From: Paucibacter sp. B2R-40
Lineage (GTDB): Bacteria > Pseudomonadota > Gammaproteobacteria > Burkholderiales > Burkholderiaceae_C
Direction: 5' to 3'
Assembly (NCBI RefSeq): GCF_025717555.1
Contig: NZ_JAJIRP010000010.1
Span: forward strand, 161,729 to 225,728
DNA: 64,000 bases
The notes beneath the pieces are model-generated. The model made no database searches and had not been told where the DNA came from. It saw nothing but the letters and a program-made list of their open reading frames with translations. Shown here piece by piece: positions 28,548 through 37,803 of this stretch. Position 1 is the first letter of the stretch; every line of letters starts with the position of its first letter. The position numbers were made by a program, and so were the translations under genes.

Positions 28548-30605
28548 TCACCAAATCCGAATCCGCTCGGCTTCGGGCTTGAACATCTTGTCGCCCGGCT
28601 TGGTCGCAAAGGCTTCGTGAAAGCCATCGTGGTTGATGGGCGTGCCGTTGGCGCGGAATTCGGCCGGCGAGTGCGGGTCTGACAGCAACTGCTGCAGCGT
28701 CTGCTCTTCACGCGTCTTGCCGCGCCAGACTTGGGCGAAACCATAGAAGAAGCGCTGCTCGCCGCTGCGCCCGTCAATCACCGGCGCCGGCTGGCCTTGC
28801 AGCGAATGTTTATAGGCCTTGTAGGCGATTTGCAGGCCGGACAGATCGGCAATGTTCTCACCCAGCGTCAGTTTGCCGTTGACCTGTTTGCCGGGAATGG
28901 GCGCGTAGCCGTCGAACTGTGCCGCCAGCTTGGCGGCAATCGCCTCGAAGGCCTTGCGGTCGGCCTCGCCCCACCAGTTGCGCAGCGTGCCGTCGCCGTC
29001 AAACTGGCTGCCGCTGTCATCAAAACCATGGCTGATCTCGTGCCCGATCACCGCGCCGATGGCGCCGTAATTGACTGCATCGTCAGCATTGATGTCAAAG
29101 AACGGCGGCTGCAGGATCGCGGCCGGAAAGGTGATCGCATTGAAGCTCGGGCTGTAAGACGCGTTGACCGTCTGCGGCGTCATGCCCCACTCCTTGCGGT
29201 CCACCGGCTGGCCGGCTTTGGCAACTTGGCGCTGCCACCTGAACGCTGCCGCGCGCTCGGCATTGCCCAAAGCGTCACCGGCAATCACCTTCAAGCCGCT
29301 GTAGTCGCGCCACTGCTCGGGGTAGCCGATTTTGGTGATGAACTTGGCGAGCTTTTGCTGCGCGCTGGCCTTGGTGGCCGGGCTCATCCAGGTCAAGCCG
29401 TCAATCGATTCGCGATAGGCCAGCATCAAATTGGCGACCAGGCTCTGCATGCGCGCCTTGTGCTCGGGCGAGAAATGCCGCGCCACATAGAGCTGGCCGA
29501 CGCCCTCACCCAAAGCCCCGTTCAGCTCGGCAATGCTGCGCTGCCAGCGCGGCATCTCGGCCGAAGTACCGCTCAGGGCCTGATCCCTGAAGGCAAAGCG
29601 AGCTTCGCGGAAGTCCTTGGGCAACACGGCGGCCGCTGCATCCAGGCTGCGCAGCTTGAAGTACAGCTTCCAGTCGGCCAGGGACACTTCGGTGTAGAGC
29701 TTGGCCGTGGCCGTGGCCGTGCTAGGTTGCGCGACCGACAGGCGCGATTGGCCGCCCAAACCGGCCGCCTGCATGAAAGCGGCCCAATCAAAGCCGGGCG
29801 CCAAGGCTTGCAGTTCGGCCACACTCATCGGGTTGTAGCGCTTGGCCGGATTGCGGTTTTGCACCCGGTCCCAATGCGCAAGGGCCAAAGCCTGCTCAAG
29901 GCCCAAGACCCGCTGCGCCGCTTGCAAAGGCTCAGCTTCACCGCTGAGCTGGGCCAGCGTGCGCAGGTATTGCTCATAGGCTGCAAATGCCTTGGCCAAA
30001 CGGGCATCGGTCTTGCTGTTCAGGTAGTAATCGCGGTCGGGTAGGCCCAAGCCGCCCTGGAAGGCCGACACCTGGTTGAGGGTCGGCTCCTTGTAGTCGG
30101 CCGACACATTCAAATTGATGGGCAAGGACAGCTGCCCCTGCACCGTTCCTTGCCACTGCGCCAGCTCCTTCAGGTCCTTGACCGCGTCCAGCCGCGCCAG
30201 TTGCGGCGCTATCGCCTTGAGGCCGGCGCGGTCGATCGCGTCTGTGTCGAGGTAGCTGGCGTAAGTGTCGGCAATCTTTTGTTCCAAGCTGCCAATCACC
30301 GGCTTGCGCGCCAAGGGCTTGGCCACCAGTTCTTCGACGATGACGCGCACGCGCTCGTCCGACAAATCGCGCAGCTGGATGAAGCTGCCGACCCGCGCCT
30401 TGTCGGCGGGCAGCTCGTAGGTCGCCAGCCAATGGCCGTTGACGGCGCGAAACAGGTCATCTTGCGGGCGCACCTGGGCATCAAAGGCGCTGGTGTCAAG
30501 ACCTGCGCCCAATGGTGCGGCGCTGCCCGCGTGGGCTGCCGTCGCCAAGAAGGCGGCTTGCATCAGCAGACCGGGCAAGAGTCGGAGTTTTGTCAGAGAT
30601 TTCAT
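28548..30605 (-). CDS. Exported M13-family (neprilysin/PepO-like) metallopeptidase
   Basis: A 685-residue zinc endopeptidase of oligopeptides. The signal peptide (about 1-26) ends ATAAHAG. The zinc site HEISH is at residues 522-526 (AVIGHEISHGFDDSGSQFD), the third ligand Glu lies in GENIADLSG, NASYSPSFNAITFPAAILQ is the substrate-binding strand, and the C-terminus KPGDKMFKPEAERIRIW is typical for M13. It is convergent with the binding-protein gene across 25 bases. The start has no clear ribosome site but coincides with the signal peptide. Confidence 0.95.
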   Translation of the reverse strand: MKSLTKLRLLPGLLMQAAFLATAAHAGSAAPLGAGLDTSAFDAQVRPQDDLFRAVNGHWLATYELPADKARVGSFIQLRDLSDERVRVIVEELVAKPLARKPVIGSLEQKIADTYASYLDTDAIDRAGLKAIAPQLARLDAVKDLKELAQWQGTVQGQLSLPINLNVSADYKEPTLNQVSAFQGGLGLPDRDYYLNSKTDARLAKAFAAYEQYLRTLAQLSGEAEPLQAAQRVLGLEQALALAHWDRVQNRNPAKRYNPMSVAELQALAPGFDWAAFMQAAGLGGQSRLSVAQPSTATATAKLYTEVSLADWKLYFKLRSLDAAAAVLPKDFREARFAFRDQALSGTSAEMPRWQRSIAELNGALGEGVGQLYVARHFSPEHKARMQSLVANLMLAYRESIDGLTWMSPATKASAQQKLAKFITKIGYPEQWRDYSGLKVIAGDALGNAERAAAFRWQRQVAKAGQPVDRKEWGMTPQTVNASYSPSFNAITFPAAILQPPFFDINADDAVNYGAIGAVIGHEISHGFDDSGSQFDGDGTLRNWWGEADRKAFEAIAAKLAAQFDGYAPIPGKQVNGKLTLGENIADLSGLQIAYKAYKHSLQGQPAPVIDGRSGEQRFFYGFAQVWRGKTREEQTLQQLLSDPHSPAEFRANGTPINHDGFHEAFATKPGDKMFKPEAERIRIW

Positions 30606-30709
30606 AGAGGGCTAAGCCGCCAAGAAGGGCTTGGATAGAGATAGCGCAAGGCTAGCGGCTCAAGGGCGTTTGGCCGAAAGTTTTCATCCTAGGGCATTCC
30701 CGAACTCAC

Positions 30710-30737
30710 CCGGCAAGGAGGCGCCACGCCTTGCCGG
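30710..30737. repeat. Perfect 9 bp inverted repeat after the old yellow enzyme gene
   Basis: CCGGCAAGG and CCTTGCCGG flank a 10-base loop, eight bases after the stop of the minus-strand OYE gene. It could help end that transcript, but no T run follows on either strand. Confidence 0.6.
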
Positions 30738-30745
30738 CGCTTGAG

Positions 30746-31801
30746 CTACAAGCTCGGGTAGTCCGTATACCCCTTGGGGCCAGGGGTATAGAAGGTGCTG
30801 GCGTCGGGCGCATTCAAGCTCGCACCCGCCTTGAGCCGCGCCGGCAAATCCGGGTTGGCCAGGAAGGCGGTGCCGAAGGCCACCGCGTCCAGCTTGCCGG
30901 CGCTGATCGCCTGTTCGGCCTCGGCGCCGCTATAGCCCATATTGCCGATCAGCACGCCCTTGTAGTGCGCCCGCGCCGGTGTCATCACATCGCCTGTTTG
31001 CGCCTGGAAGAAGTCGGCCCGCATCAGATGCAGATAGGCCAAGTTGAAGGCGTTCAAGCGTTCGGCCAAAAAGCTGATCAGGGCCAGCGGGTCGCTGTCC
31101 TTCATATCGTTGTAACTATTGAGCGGCGACAGGCGCAGACCCACACGCTCCGAGCCTATGGCCGCGCAAACGGCCGTCAAAACTTCAAACAAGAAGCGCG
31201 CGCGGTTTTCCAGGCTGCCGCCATAGGCGTCACTGCGCTGATTGGCACTGTCGCGCAGGAATTGGTCGATCAAATAGCCGTTGGCGCCATGCACCTCAAC
31301 ACCGTCGAAGCCGGCCGCACGGGCATGCTTGGCCGCATCGGCAAAGGCCTGCACCAGGGCCGGAATTTCATCGCTGCGCAACTCGCGCGGGGCCACATGG
31401 GCGACCTTGCCTGCGGCCGTATGCACCTCGCCACTGAGGCCAACAGCGCTGGAGGAAACCGTCTGCGCGCCCTGGTTGTAGGCTGGATGAGCGGCCCGCC
31501 CGGCATGCCAGATTTGCAGCACGATGCGGCCGCCCTGGGCATGGACAGCGGCGGTGACTTTCTTCCAAGCCTCGATCTGCTCGGCGTTGTAGATGCCCGG
31601 CTCGCTGGCAAAGGCCGAGGTGCCGGCGGCAATCATGGTGCACTCGGTCACGATCAGCCCTGCGCTGGCGCGCTGGGCATAGTACTCGGCCATCAAATCA
31701 TTCGGCAGGTGCCCCTCACTGGCGCGCGCACGGGTCAGCGGCGCCATCAGGATGCGATTGGGCAGGCTCAGCGCGCCAGCTTGCAAGGGGGTAAATAGCA
31801 T
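30746..31801 (-). CDS. Alkene reductase of the old yellow enzyme family (NemA-like)
   Basis: A 351-residue FMN-dependent NAD(P)H oxidoreductase that reduces activated C=C bonds or nitro groups. Visible landmarks are LPNRILMAPLTRARA at the N-terminus, the substrate-binding pair in QIWHAGRAAHP with VHGANGYLIDQFLRDSAN further on, SLENRARF, and LDAVAFGTAFLANPDLP. The YGGSLENR segment is typical for the family. It is divergent from the DUF3562/nitroreductase pair. The substrate is unknown. Confidence 0.93.
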   Translation of the reverse strand: MLFTPLQAGALSLPNRILMAPLTRARASEGHLPNDLMAEYYAQRASAGLIVTECTMIAAGTSAFASEPGIYNAEQIEAWKKVTAAVHAQGGRIVLQIWHAGRAAHPAYNQGAQTVSSSAVGLSGEVHTAAGKVAHVAPRELRSDEIPALVQAFADAAKHARAAGFDGVEVHGANGYLIDQFLRDSANQRSDAYGGSLENRARFLFEVLTAVCAAIGSERVGLRLSPLNSYNDMKDSDPLALISFLAERLNAFNLAYLHLMRADFFQAQTGDVMTPARAHYKGVLIGNMGYSGAEAEQAISAGKLDAVAFGTAFLANPDLPARLKAGASLNAPDASTFYTPGPKGYTDYPSL

Positions 31802-32004
31802 GGTGTGTGAAGAGGAAGTTAGGCAGGGCTAATGAAGATAACACCAAGTCGGCATGCACGCCTGGCCGGGGGCTTTGCGCAACAAAAACAGACATTCTTG
31901 TGCCGCACCAACTCCTGGATAGCGGCTATGTGCTCCGTCGCACGGTGAGGCAGCTGACGCGGGTGCTACGGTCGAGGGGACAAAAGCATCTTGAGAGCCT
32001 CACC

Positions 32005-32253
32005 ATGCCCGCCTTGACCGAGAAGCAGCCCGACCAGAAGCGGATCGTCGCCACTTTGGCCTCGGAATGCCATGTACCGGTCGCAGAGATGGCGACGCTG
32101 TACGAACATGAACGCGCCGAGTTGGCGCTGGGCGCACACATTACCAAATATCTGCACATCTTCGCGGCCCGCAATGTCCAGGAAATCCTGCGACGGCGAG
32201 CCCTAGCCCAGCCGATCGCGGCTCCGAGCAGGCCGGCCGGGCTGCTTGTATGA
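32005..32253 (+). CDS. DUF3562 family protein
   Basis: An 82-residue protein matching the DUF3562 pattern: ATLASECHVPVAEMATLYE, then a middle helix ending HITKYLHIFAARNVQEILR. Members are short, probably helical proteins of unknown function common in Burkholderiales. ATG 32005 is preceded by GAGAG; the frame stays open upstream to 31807 but that extension looks non-coding. It is ten bases upstream of the nitroreductase gene, so the two are probably cotranscribed. Confidence 0.75.
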   Translation: MPALTEKQPDQKRIVATLASECHVPVAEMATLYEHERAELALGAHITKYLHIFAARNVQEILRRRALAQPIAAPSRPAGLLV

Positions 32254-32263
32254 GGCCGTTTGA

Positions 32264-33427
32264 ATGCCAAACCTGCTCACTTTGCCGTGCCAGGCAAGCG
32301 TTGCTGCGCTGCTCAAGCGCAGGCAACTCATCTTGGGCGGGGTCGCCTGCGGCGCATTGTCGCCGGCCTTGCTCGCATGTTCTTCGGCTGCGGGCGAGCA
32401 AGATGCCGCACGCGCCCTGCGGCGCCCACTTGAGGTCGGCGGCGCTGAAGGCGCAAACACAGCGGCTGCGGGCTCGCAACTGCAGCAGGAATTGGTGCGC
32501 TACGCAACGCTCGCCCCGTCCAGTCACAACACGCAGTGCTGGACCTTCCAACTGCTGGAGCGGGCCATCGTGATCGCGCCCGATCTCTCGCGGCGCTGCC
32601 CCTCCGTTGACCCCGATGACCACCATCTGCACGTCTCCCTGGGCTGCGCCGTCGAAAACCTGGCTCATGCCGCGCTCGCCGTAGGCCTGCAAGCCCATGC
32701 TCGCTGGGACCCGGCTGGTGCGGGCGCCATCACCGTGCAATTGGAGCCCACCAAAACCGTGGTGACCCCGCTGTTCCAGGCCATCACCAGGCGCCAATGC
32801 ACCCGCGCTGACTATGACGGCAGCGCTGTTTCCAACGCCGACCTGCGGCTGCTGGAGCGCGCCGCAAGCGGCAATGGCGTGCGGGTGATGCTGCTGACCG
32901 AGCGCTCAGCGACCGAGAAGGTTCTGGCATATGTGCTGGCGGCCAACACCGTGCAGATGGGCGACCCGGCCTTCGTCGCCGAGCTGAAGAGCTGGATCCG
33001 CTTCAGCGCGGCCGAGGCGCAGGCCAGGGCAGACGGTCTGTTCGCCGGCACGACAGGCTCGCCGGTGCTGCCACGCTGGCTGGCCAGCCCGCTGATGGGC
33101 ATGTTCTTCACCCCGAAATCCGAGAACGAGCGCTACGCCAAGCAAGTCCGCAACGCATCGGGCATCGCCGTGTTTGTATCCGAAGCTGACGACAAAGCGC
33201 ATTGGATAGAGACCGGCCGCTGCTACGAGCGCTTTGCGCTGCAGGCCACGGCACTCGGCCTGCGCAACGCCTTCCTGAATCAAGCCGTCGAGGTCGGAGC
33301 GATCCGGCCACAGCTCGCCTCGGCACTTGGCCTGGGCAAGCTGCGGCCGGATCTGATCGTGCGCTTTGGCCGTGGGGCAGCCATGCCGCTGTCCATGCGC
33401 CGACCGGTCCGGGATGTGCTGGTCTGA
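32264..33427 (+). CDS. Acg-type nitroreductase-fold protein with export signal
   Basis: A 387-residue protein of the Acg/nitroreductase family. RYATLAPSSHNTQCWTFQLL is the N-terminal FMN-binding motif of this group, and GLRNAFLNQAVEV with LRPDLIVRFGRG lies near the C-terminus. The N-terminus has KRRQLILGGVACGALSPALL followed by AC, resembling a Tat and/or lipoprotein signal, so a cofactor-bearing periplasmic protein is likely. Acg homologues elsewhere bind or sequester FMN. GAGG precedes the ATG by eight bases. Confidence 0.85.
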   Translation: MPNLLTLPCQASVAALLKRRQLILGGVACGALSPALLACSSAAGEQDAARALRRPLEVGGAEGANTAAAGSQLQQELVRYATLAPSSHNTQCWTFQLLERAIVIAPDLSRRCPSVDPDDHHLHVSLGCAVENLAHAALAVGLQAHARWDPAGAGAITVQLEPTKTVVTPLFQAITRRQCTRADYDGSAVSNADLRLLERAASGNGVRVMLLTERSATEKVLAYVLAANTVQMGDPAFVAELKSWIRFSAAEAQARADGLFAGTTGSPVLPRWLASPLMGMFFTPKSENERYAKQVRNASGIAVFVSEADDKAHWIETGRCYERFALQATALGLRNAFLNQAVEVGAIRPQLASALGLGKLRPDLIVRFGRGAAMPLSMRRPVRDVLV

Positions 33428-33642
33428 CACCGGGGCGATCCCTTGGCAGGCGAGCCGCAAGCTGAACTATGTTCGACAGCGCACAGACAGCGGGGCGAGA
33501 TTGCGATTTGATGGCGTCCAGGCAGCCGCAATAAAGCACCCGTAGGCAAAGCCTTTACATGTTCGAGGCCCGCCTTGGTCCTCGCGGCAGCAATTCCCCC
33601 GGCCAAGGCGTCAAGAAAATCAGACCCAGCACAAGGACTCCC

Positions 33643-35232
33643 ATGGACTTTTCTCGCATGACTCTTGGCAAGCGCTTGTATGCAGGTTTCGGCCTGATTT
33701 TGGTCGTCATGGCGATCGTCACGGTGCTGGCGATGTTCAAGGTGCAGGCCATCGAGACTGCCTTGCGCGCCAACAGCGAAGAACATGCGGCGATCCAGCG
33801 CTACGCCATCAATTTCCGGGGCTCCGCACATGACCGCTCAATCGCCACGCGCGACGTCGTGCTCGCCGGGACGGCCTCCGACCGGCAAAAAGAGGTGGCC
33901 GCCATAGACAGCCTCGCCAAGTTTTACGCCGACTCCGCCGGCCCGCTGGAAAAACTGATCGGCAGCGCCGGCGATGCCGCCGAACTGGGTCGCCTGTATG
34001 GCGCCATCAAGGACATCGAGAACCGGTCGGTCGCCACCACCAACGCCGTCATCGGAGCGGTTGACAAGGGCGACACCGCCGAAGCGCAAGCACTGCTGTG
34101 GTCGCAAGCGAAGCCGCAATACGTGCAATGGCTGGCCGCGATCAACAAGCTGATCGATTTCGAAGAAGGCCGCATCCAGGAGAAGAACAAGCTCGCGATA
34201 GCGCAGGCTGGCAGCTTTCGGGCGGTGATGCTGACGGCCTTGGCGCTGGCCATGGCGGGCGGCATCGGCTTGGCTTTGATCATTGCCCGCAGCATTGTCA
34301 GGCAACTCGGCGCCGAACCCGTCGTGCTGAGTGAGGCCGCTCGGCGCGTGTCTGAAGGCGATCTGAGCGAAGTACCCGGCGCCGCACAGGCTCCCGGCGG
34401 CAGCGTGCTCGCCTCACTCGCAGCCATGCAGGCCAGCTTGGCGCGTGTCGTGGGGCAGGTTCGCCAAGCTTCTGATTCGATCGCCACGGGGTCGGTACAA
34501 ATCGCCAGCGGCAATCTGGACTTGTCGCAGCGTACCGAGGAGCAGGCCAGCAACCTGCAACGGACCGCTGCGTCCATGGAGGAAATGAACGCGACCGTGA
34601 AGTCCAATGCCGAAACCGCGCGCCAGGCCACGCAATTGGCCATATCGGCCAGCGCCGCTGCCGAACGGGGCGGACAAGTGGTCAATCGGGTTGTCGCGAC
34701 CATGGACGACATCACCACCAGCTCGAAAAAAATCGGTGACATCATTGGCGTCATCGACGGCATTGCCTTTCAGACCAATATTCTGGCGCTGAATGCGGCG
34801 GTGGAGGCCGCGCGGGCTGGCGAGCAGGGGCGCGGCTTCGCGGTCGTGGCCAGTGAAGTGCGCAGCCTGGCCCAACGCAGTGCCGAAGCCGCCAAAGAAA
34901 TCAAAGCTCTGATTGGCAGCAGTGTGGACAAGGTGGAGGCCGGGTCCAAGCTCGTCGGTGAAGCCGGCGCATCGATGGATGACATCGTGACCCAGGTCAA
35001 GCGCGTGTCTGTGCTGATCGGCGAGATCAGCTCGTCGACACTGGCGCAAACCACCGGCATTGGGCAAGTCAGCACCGCTGTAACGCAGCTCGACAATTCA
35101 ACACAGCAAAACGCGGCGCTGGTGGAACAAAGTGCGGCCGCAGCCGAGAGCCTGAAGCAACAGGCCGCTCACCTCGCCGGCGTGGTCGGCATCTTCAAGC
35201 TCGGCCAGCAAGCCGACTTCAGCAAGCGCTGA
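33643..35232 (+). CDS. Methyl-accepting chemotaxis protein with four-helix-bundle sensor domain
   Basis: A 529-residue chemoreceptor. A transmembrane helix at about 9-31 is followed by a periplasmic helical bundle of the 4HB_MCP/Tar type to about residue 185, a second helix ([19 protein letters not shown]), HAMP and a long cytoplasmic coiled coil with [20 protein letters not shown]. No C-terminal pentapeptide is present. ATG 33643 is chosen because AAGGA lies six bases before it. The 215 bases upstream (33428-33642) hold no other gene I can support. The ligand cannot be read from sequence. Confidence 0.93.
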   Translation: MDFSRMTLGKRLYAGFGLILVVMAIVTVLAMFKVQAIETALRANSEEHAAIQRYAINFRGSAHDRSIATRDVVLAGTASDRQKEVAAIDSLAKFYADSAGPLEKLIGSAGDAAELGRLYGAIKDIENRSVATTNAVIGAVDKGDTAEAQALLWSQAKPQYVQWLAAINKLIDFEEGRIQEKNKLAIAQAGSFRAVMLTALALAMAGGIGLALIIARSIVRQLGAEPVVLSEAARRVSEGDLSEVPGAAQAPGGSVLASLAAMQASLARVVGQVRQASDSIATGSVQIASGNLDLSQRTEEQASNLQRTAASMEEMNATVKSNAETARQATQLAISASAAAERGGQVVNRVVATMDDITTSSKKIGDIIGVIDGIAFQTNILALNAAVEAARAGEQGRGFAVVASEVRSLAQRSAEAAKEIKALIGSSVDKVEAGSKLVGEAGASMDDIVTQVKRVSVLIGEISSSTLAQTTGIGQVSTAVTQLDNSTQQNAALVEQSAAAAESLKQQAAHLAGVVGIFKLGQQADFSKR

Positions 35233-35307
35233 AACGCGCTGGGATTGGCGCGCAGCATCTTGGGCATAGAGCCCCCGCGCGCCCCCACCCCCGCTCGAAC
35301 CGACCAG

Positions 35308-35580
35308 CTAAGCCGCCAGGGACTTGGCGTAGTCAGACTCGGCAGCAAACACCGCCACACCAAGTTGGCGCAGGCGTTCGCACAAAGCCGGCATCTGTTG
35401 CGGCTGCAACTCCACACCGATCGAGAACTCCAATTGGCGGCTTTCACCGCGCACATGGACTGTGCCGTCGGGCTCGGCCACGACCACGGCGCGCACCAAC
35501 TTGGGGGCAAAGAAAAGCGCGCGCAAAGCCGCGCGCGCGACTGCCTCCCGGCCCATCTCGTCATGAAGATCCAATAGCAA
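35308..35580 (-). CDS. Hypothetical protein, about 90 residues
   Basis: An open frame with protein-like composition: LHDEMGREAVARAALRALFF, then VRAVVVAEPDGTVHVRGESR and LCERLRQLGVAVFAAESDYA. No family is recognised. The best start is TTG 35580 with GAGGAG eight bases upstream; no ATG precedes it in frame, and the frame remains open upstream. Overlapping open frames on both strands make the call uncertain. Confidence 0.4.
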   Translation of the reverse strand: MLLDLHDEMGREAVARAALRALFFAPKLVRAVVVAEPDGTVHVRGESRQLEFSIGVELQPQQMPALCERLRQLGVAVFAAESDYAKSLAA

Positions 35581-35932
35581 TTGGAGCTCTCCTCGATCAT
35601 CGTGATCTTCACCAGGCCCGACGGCCCAATGCGTCTGCTTTGACTCCCTGTAATTTTCTAATTATTTGTTTGTGGCCTGCTCTTCGAAAGCAAGCACCGT
35701 CTTGTAGTGGAGTCATCGTCCGGCAAGGAAGCGGGTCAACCCTTGCCCGCCGAAGATAGTTGGGTAGTTCGTGAAAATTGCATGAAAAGAAAGCGGCCCT
35801 CGCTCTGCCAACTCTGCTCATCCTGCATGGCTGGCCCGCGCTGGCGCGGCACCGCTGACGCGCCATTTACACTCACTCCGTACAGATCAAAGCCGAGGCT
35901 TTGACTTTCATCATTGAACAAGGAGACGCTCC
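35581..35932. other. 352-base intergenic region before the GyrI-like gene
   Basis: No gene is supported. A short plus-strand open frame here (35707-35904) has no protein-like features. The region holds a small hairpin (GCGGG/CCCGC near 35730-35752) and, just before the GyrI-like gene, an 18 bp palindrome listed separately. Confidence 0.6.
35887..35904. promoter_or_regulatory. 18 bp perfect palindrome before the GyrI-like gene
   Basis: TCAAAGCCGAGGCTTTGA is a perfect dyad (8 bp arms around GA) ending 28 bases before the ATG and 14 before the ribosome site AAGGAGA. It could be an operator or an mRNA hairpin in the leader. Confidence 0.6.
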
Positions 35933-36373
35933 ATGCAACGCGAACAAATTGCCAGCTTCCAAGTCCAGGGCCCGACATGCCGCACCAGCAACGCCGCTGA
36001 ATTCAACCCACTGAACGGGCGCATCGGCCCGCTTTGGCAGGGCTTTGCGGCCAGCGGCTTGGCCACCGAAATGAGCCAGGTCTTCGGCGTCTATTTTGAA
36101 TATGCAGACCGCCATTTGGGCGAGTATTCGGTGATGGCGGGCGTCAAGTTGGCGCCATCAGAAGCCGCTACGCAGCGCAGCGTCACGATTCCTGCCGGCG
36201 AATACCTGGTGTTTGATTGCCAGGGGCCGATGCCGGCCGCCTTGATTGCGGGTTGGGGTCAGGTCTGGGCTTATTTTTCCCAAGCCGACGCGCCGGCACG
36301 CGCTTTTGATCATGACTTTGAGCGTTATCTCGGCCTTGACCACGCGCAGATCTGCATCGGCTTGAAGGCCTAA
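35933..36373 (+). CDS. GyrI-like/effector-binding domain protein
   Basis: A 146-residue stand-alone GyrI-like domain, the ligand-binding module also found fused to AraC and MerR regulators. GVYFEYADRHLGEYSVMAGV and VTIPAGEYLVFDCQGPMP are typical, as is the C-terminal FERYLGLDHAQICIGLKA. Relatives bind small hydrophobic molecules or inhibit gyrase; the role here is unknown. AAGGAG precedes the ATG. It ends three bases before the convergent VOC gene. Confidence 0.85.
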   Translation: MQREQIASFQVQGPTCRTSNAAEFNPLNGRIGPLWQGFAASGLATEMSQVFGVYFEYADRHLGEYSVMAGVKLAPSEAATQRSVTIPAGEYLVFDCQGPMPAALIAGWGQVWAYFSQADAPARAFDHDFERYLGLDHAQICIGLKA

Positions 36374-36376
36374 AGC

Positions 36377-36769
36377 CTAAGCCGCCTGGTGGCAGCAGAT
36401 ACAAATCTTGTTGCCGTCCAGATCGCGGAAATAGGCGCCGTAATAGTCGGGGTGGTACTGCGGGCGCAGGCCCGGCGCGCCCTCGCATTGACCGCCTTGC
36501 GCCAAAGCGATGGCGTGAACGCGCTCAACTGCGGCTCGCGTGGGCGCCAGCAGCGCCACCATCTGACCATTGCCCGGTGCAGCCGCTGCGCCATCAAAAG
36601 GCTTGCCGATCAGGAACAAGGGCCGGGGAGCATCTGGCGCCACCCAGCCGGCCCAGGCCTTGACCGGGTCGCTGAACTTGCACTGCAGTCCGAGTTCGGC
36701 CATCAAGGGCGAATAGAAGGCAAAGCTGCGCTCAAAGTCAGCTACACCCAGATAGATATGTGAGATCAA
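36377..36769 (-). CDS. VOC-family (glyoxalase/dioxygenase fold) protein
   Basis: A 130-residue single VOC domain: ISHIYLGVADFERSFAFYSP at the start and YYGAYFRDLDGNKICICCHQ at the end, the usual placement of metal-site residues. The chosen start is TTG 36769, with GGGA five bases upstream, because the domain begins there; ATG starts in this frame are absent nearby. Function could be a lyase, isomerase or resistance protein. It follows the LysR gene by 32 bases on the same strand. Confidence 0.75.
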   Translation of the reverse strand: MISHIYLGVADFERSFAFYSPLMAELGLQCKFSDPVKAWAGWVAPDAPRPLFLIGKPFDGAAAAPGNGQMVALLAPTRAAVERVHAIALAQGGQCEGAPGLRPQYHPDYYGAYFRDLDGNKICICCHQAA

Positions 36770-36801
36770 TTGCGTCCCATCCTGCGCGTGTAAGTAGGAA
36801 A

Positions 36802-37692
36802 TTAGGCGGAGCCAGCCAATAGCTGCATCAGTCGCTGTCTGGCCCGCCCGGGAGGGCGATCCAGGCTCTGCACCAAGCATGGCGTGAAGCGAAAACGAGA
36901 CCCGCCAGCATAGGGCAACTCCAGCAACTGCCCGGCCGCTAGCGCTTCGTCCACCAGATAACGCGGCATCCAGCCGTAGCCCATGCCCATCAGTAAAGCC
37001 TGACGCTTGGCGACGAAACCGGACAAGTAAAACACCCGCTCGCCACCAAAACGGTGGCTGTCGCCAGCACCATCAGCCTCCCCGCGCTCGCTGCTGTCTT
37101 GCACGCTCAATTCCACATGGGCTTGCAAGTCATCCAGGCTGAGCGGGCCGGTTTGCAGCGCCAAGGGGTGCGCTGGCGCCACGCACAACACGCACTCGAT
37201 CTCCTTCAAAGGCTCGGCCTGCATCTGGTTGGACGGCTCATAGGCCTTCACCAACATCAGATCGGCCTGCTCCTTTTCAAAACGGTATTGCACGCCGTGC
37301 AGGAATTCGATCTTCAGTTGCACCCGCGTCGGCACGCCCTCGTCGGCCAAGGTCTTGAGCGCACTCAAGGTGTCGGCCAGCGGCAAGATGCCGTCCACCA
37401 CCACCAAGAGCCGCGCTTCCCAGCCATTGGCCAATTGCTGCGCCAAGGCTTCCAGCTGATAGGCCTGGCGCAAGAGCCTCCTACCTTCGGCCAGCACGGC
37501 CTCACCGGCCGGCGTCAGCTTGACCCGGTAGGCGCTGCGGTCCAGCAGGGTCAAGCTCAATTGCTCCTCGAGCTTCTTGACCTGGTAGCTGACGGCCGAG
37601 GTGACCTTGTGCAGCGCCTCGGCGGCACGCGCAAAGCTGCCGTGGCTGACCACCGCATCGAATGCTGAGAGGGCTTCCAGATCCAATTTCAT
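36802..37692 (-). CDS. LysR-family regulator divergent from hppD
   Basis: A 296-residue LysR regulator with N-terminal helix-turn-helix (GSFARAAEALHKVTSAVSYQ) and an effector domain with LLVVVDGILPLADTLSAL. It is similar in layout to the AllS/CynR-like group. It faces hppD across 111 bases and is the likely regulator of that gene; this is inferred from position. Confidence 0.87.
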   Translation of the reverse strand: MKLDLEALSAFDAVVSHGSFARAAEALHKVTSAVSYQVKKLEEQLSLTLLDRSAYRVKLTPAGEAVLAEGRRLLRQAYQLEALAQQLANGWEARLLVVVDGILPLADTLSALKTLADEGVPTRVQLKIEFLHGVQYRFEKEQADLMLVKAYEPSNQMQAEPLKEIECVLCVAPAHPLALQTGPLSLDDLQAHVELSVQDSSERGEADGAGDSHRFGGERVFYLSGFVAKRQALLMGMGYGWMPRYLVDEALAAGQLLELPYAGGSRFRFTPCLVQSLDRPPGRARQRLMQLLAGSA

Positions 37693-37803
37693 ATTCGAAA
37701 TTATTGACCAAGATTGGCAATGAATTTCGCTTTTATTGATTACTAAACCCTATAAAAATTGCGGCCATTCCTTCTTACAACGATCAACCCTGACGGAGAC
37801 AAG
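37693..37803. promoter_or_regulatory. LysR/hppD divergent promoter region
   Basis: This AT-rich region carries two dyads: CGAAATT at 37696-37702 with its complement AATTTCG at 37733-37739, and the palindrome CCAAGATTGG at 37708-37717, which sits in the T-N11-A-rich context of LysR sites. CTATAAAAAT near 37750 could be a -10 for hppD. GGAGA five bases before the hppD ATG is its ribosome site. Confidence 0.5.

Noticed and set aside
31866..31895. GCGCAAAGCCCCCGG upstream of the old yellow enzyme, resembling a GEMM core
   Set aside because: The other conserved blocks (GGCAAACC-type start, CTA and TAGCGGGTT) are missing and the flanks do not fold as a GEMM aptamer.
31807..32004. N-terminal extension of the DUF3562 frame
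   Set aside because: No family similarity, and the extension overlaps the promoter region of the divergent OYE gene; ATG 32005 has a ribosome site.
35707..35904. 65-codon open frame before the GyrI-like gene
   Set aside because: No ribosome site, no protein-like pattern, and it overlaps the palindromic leader.
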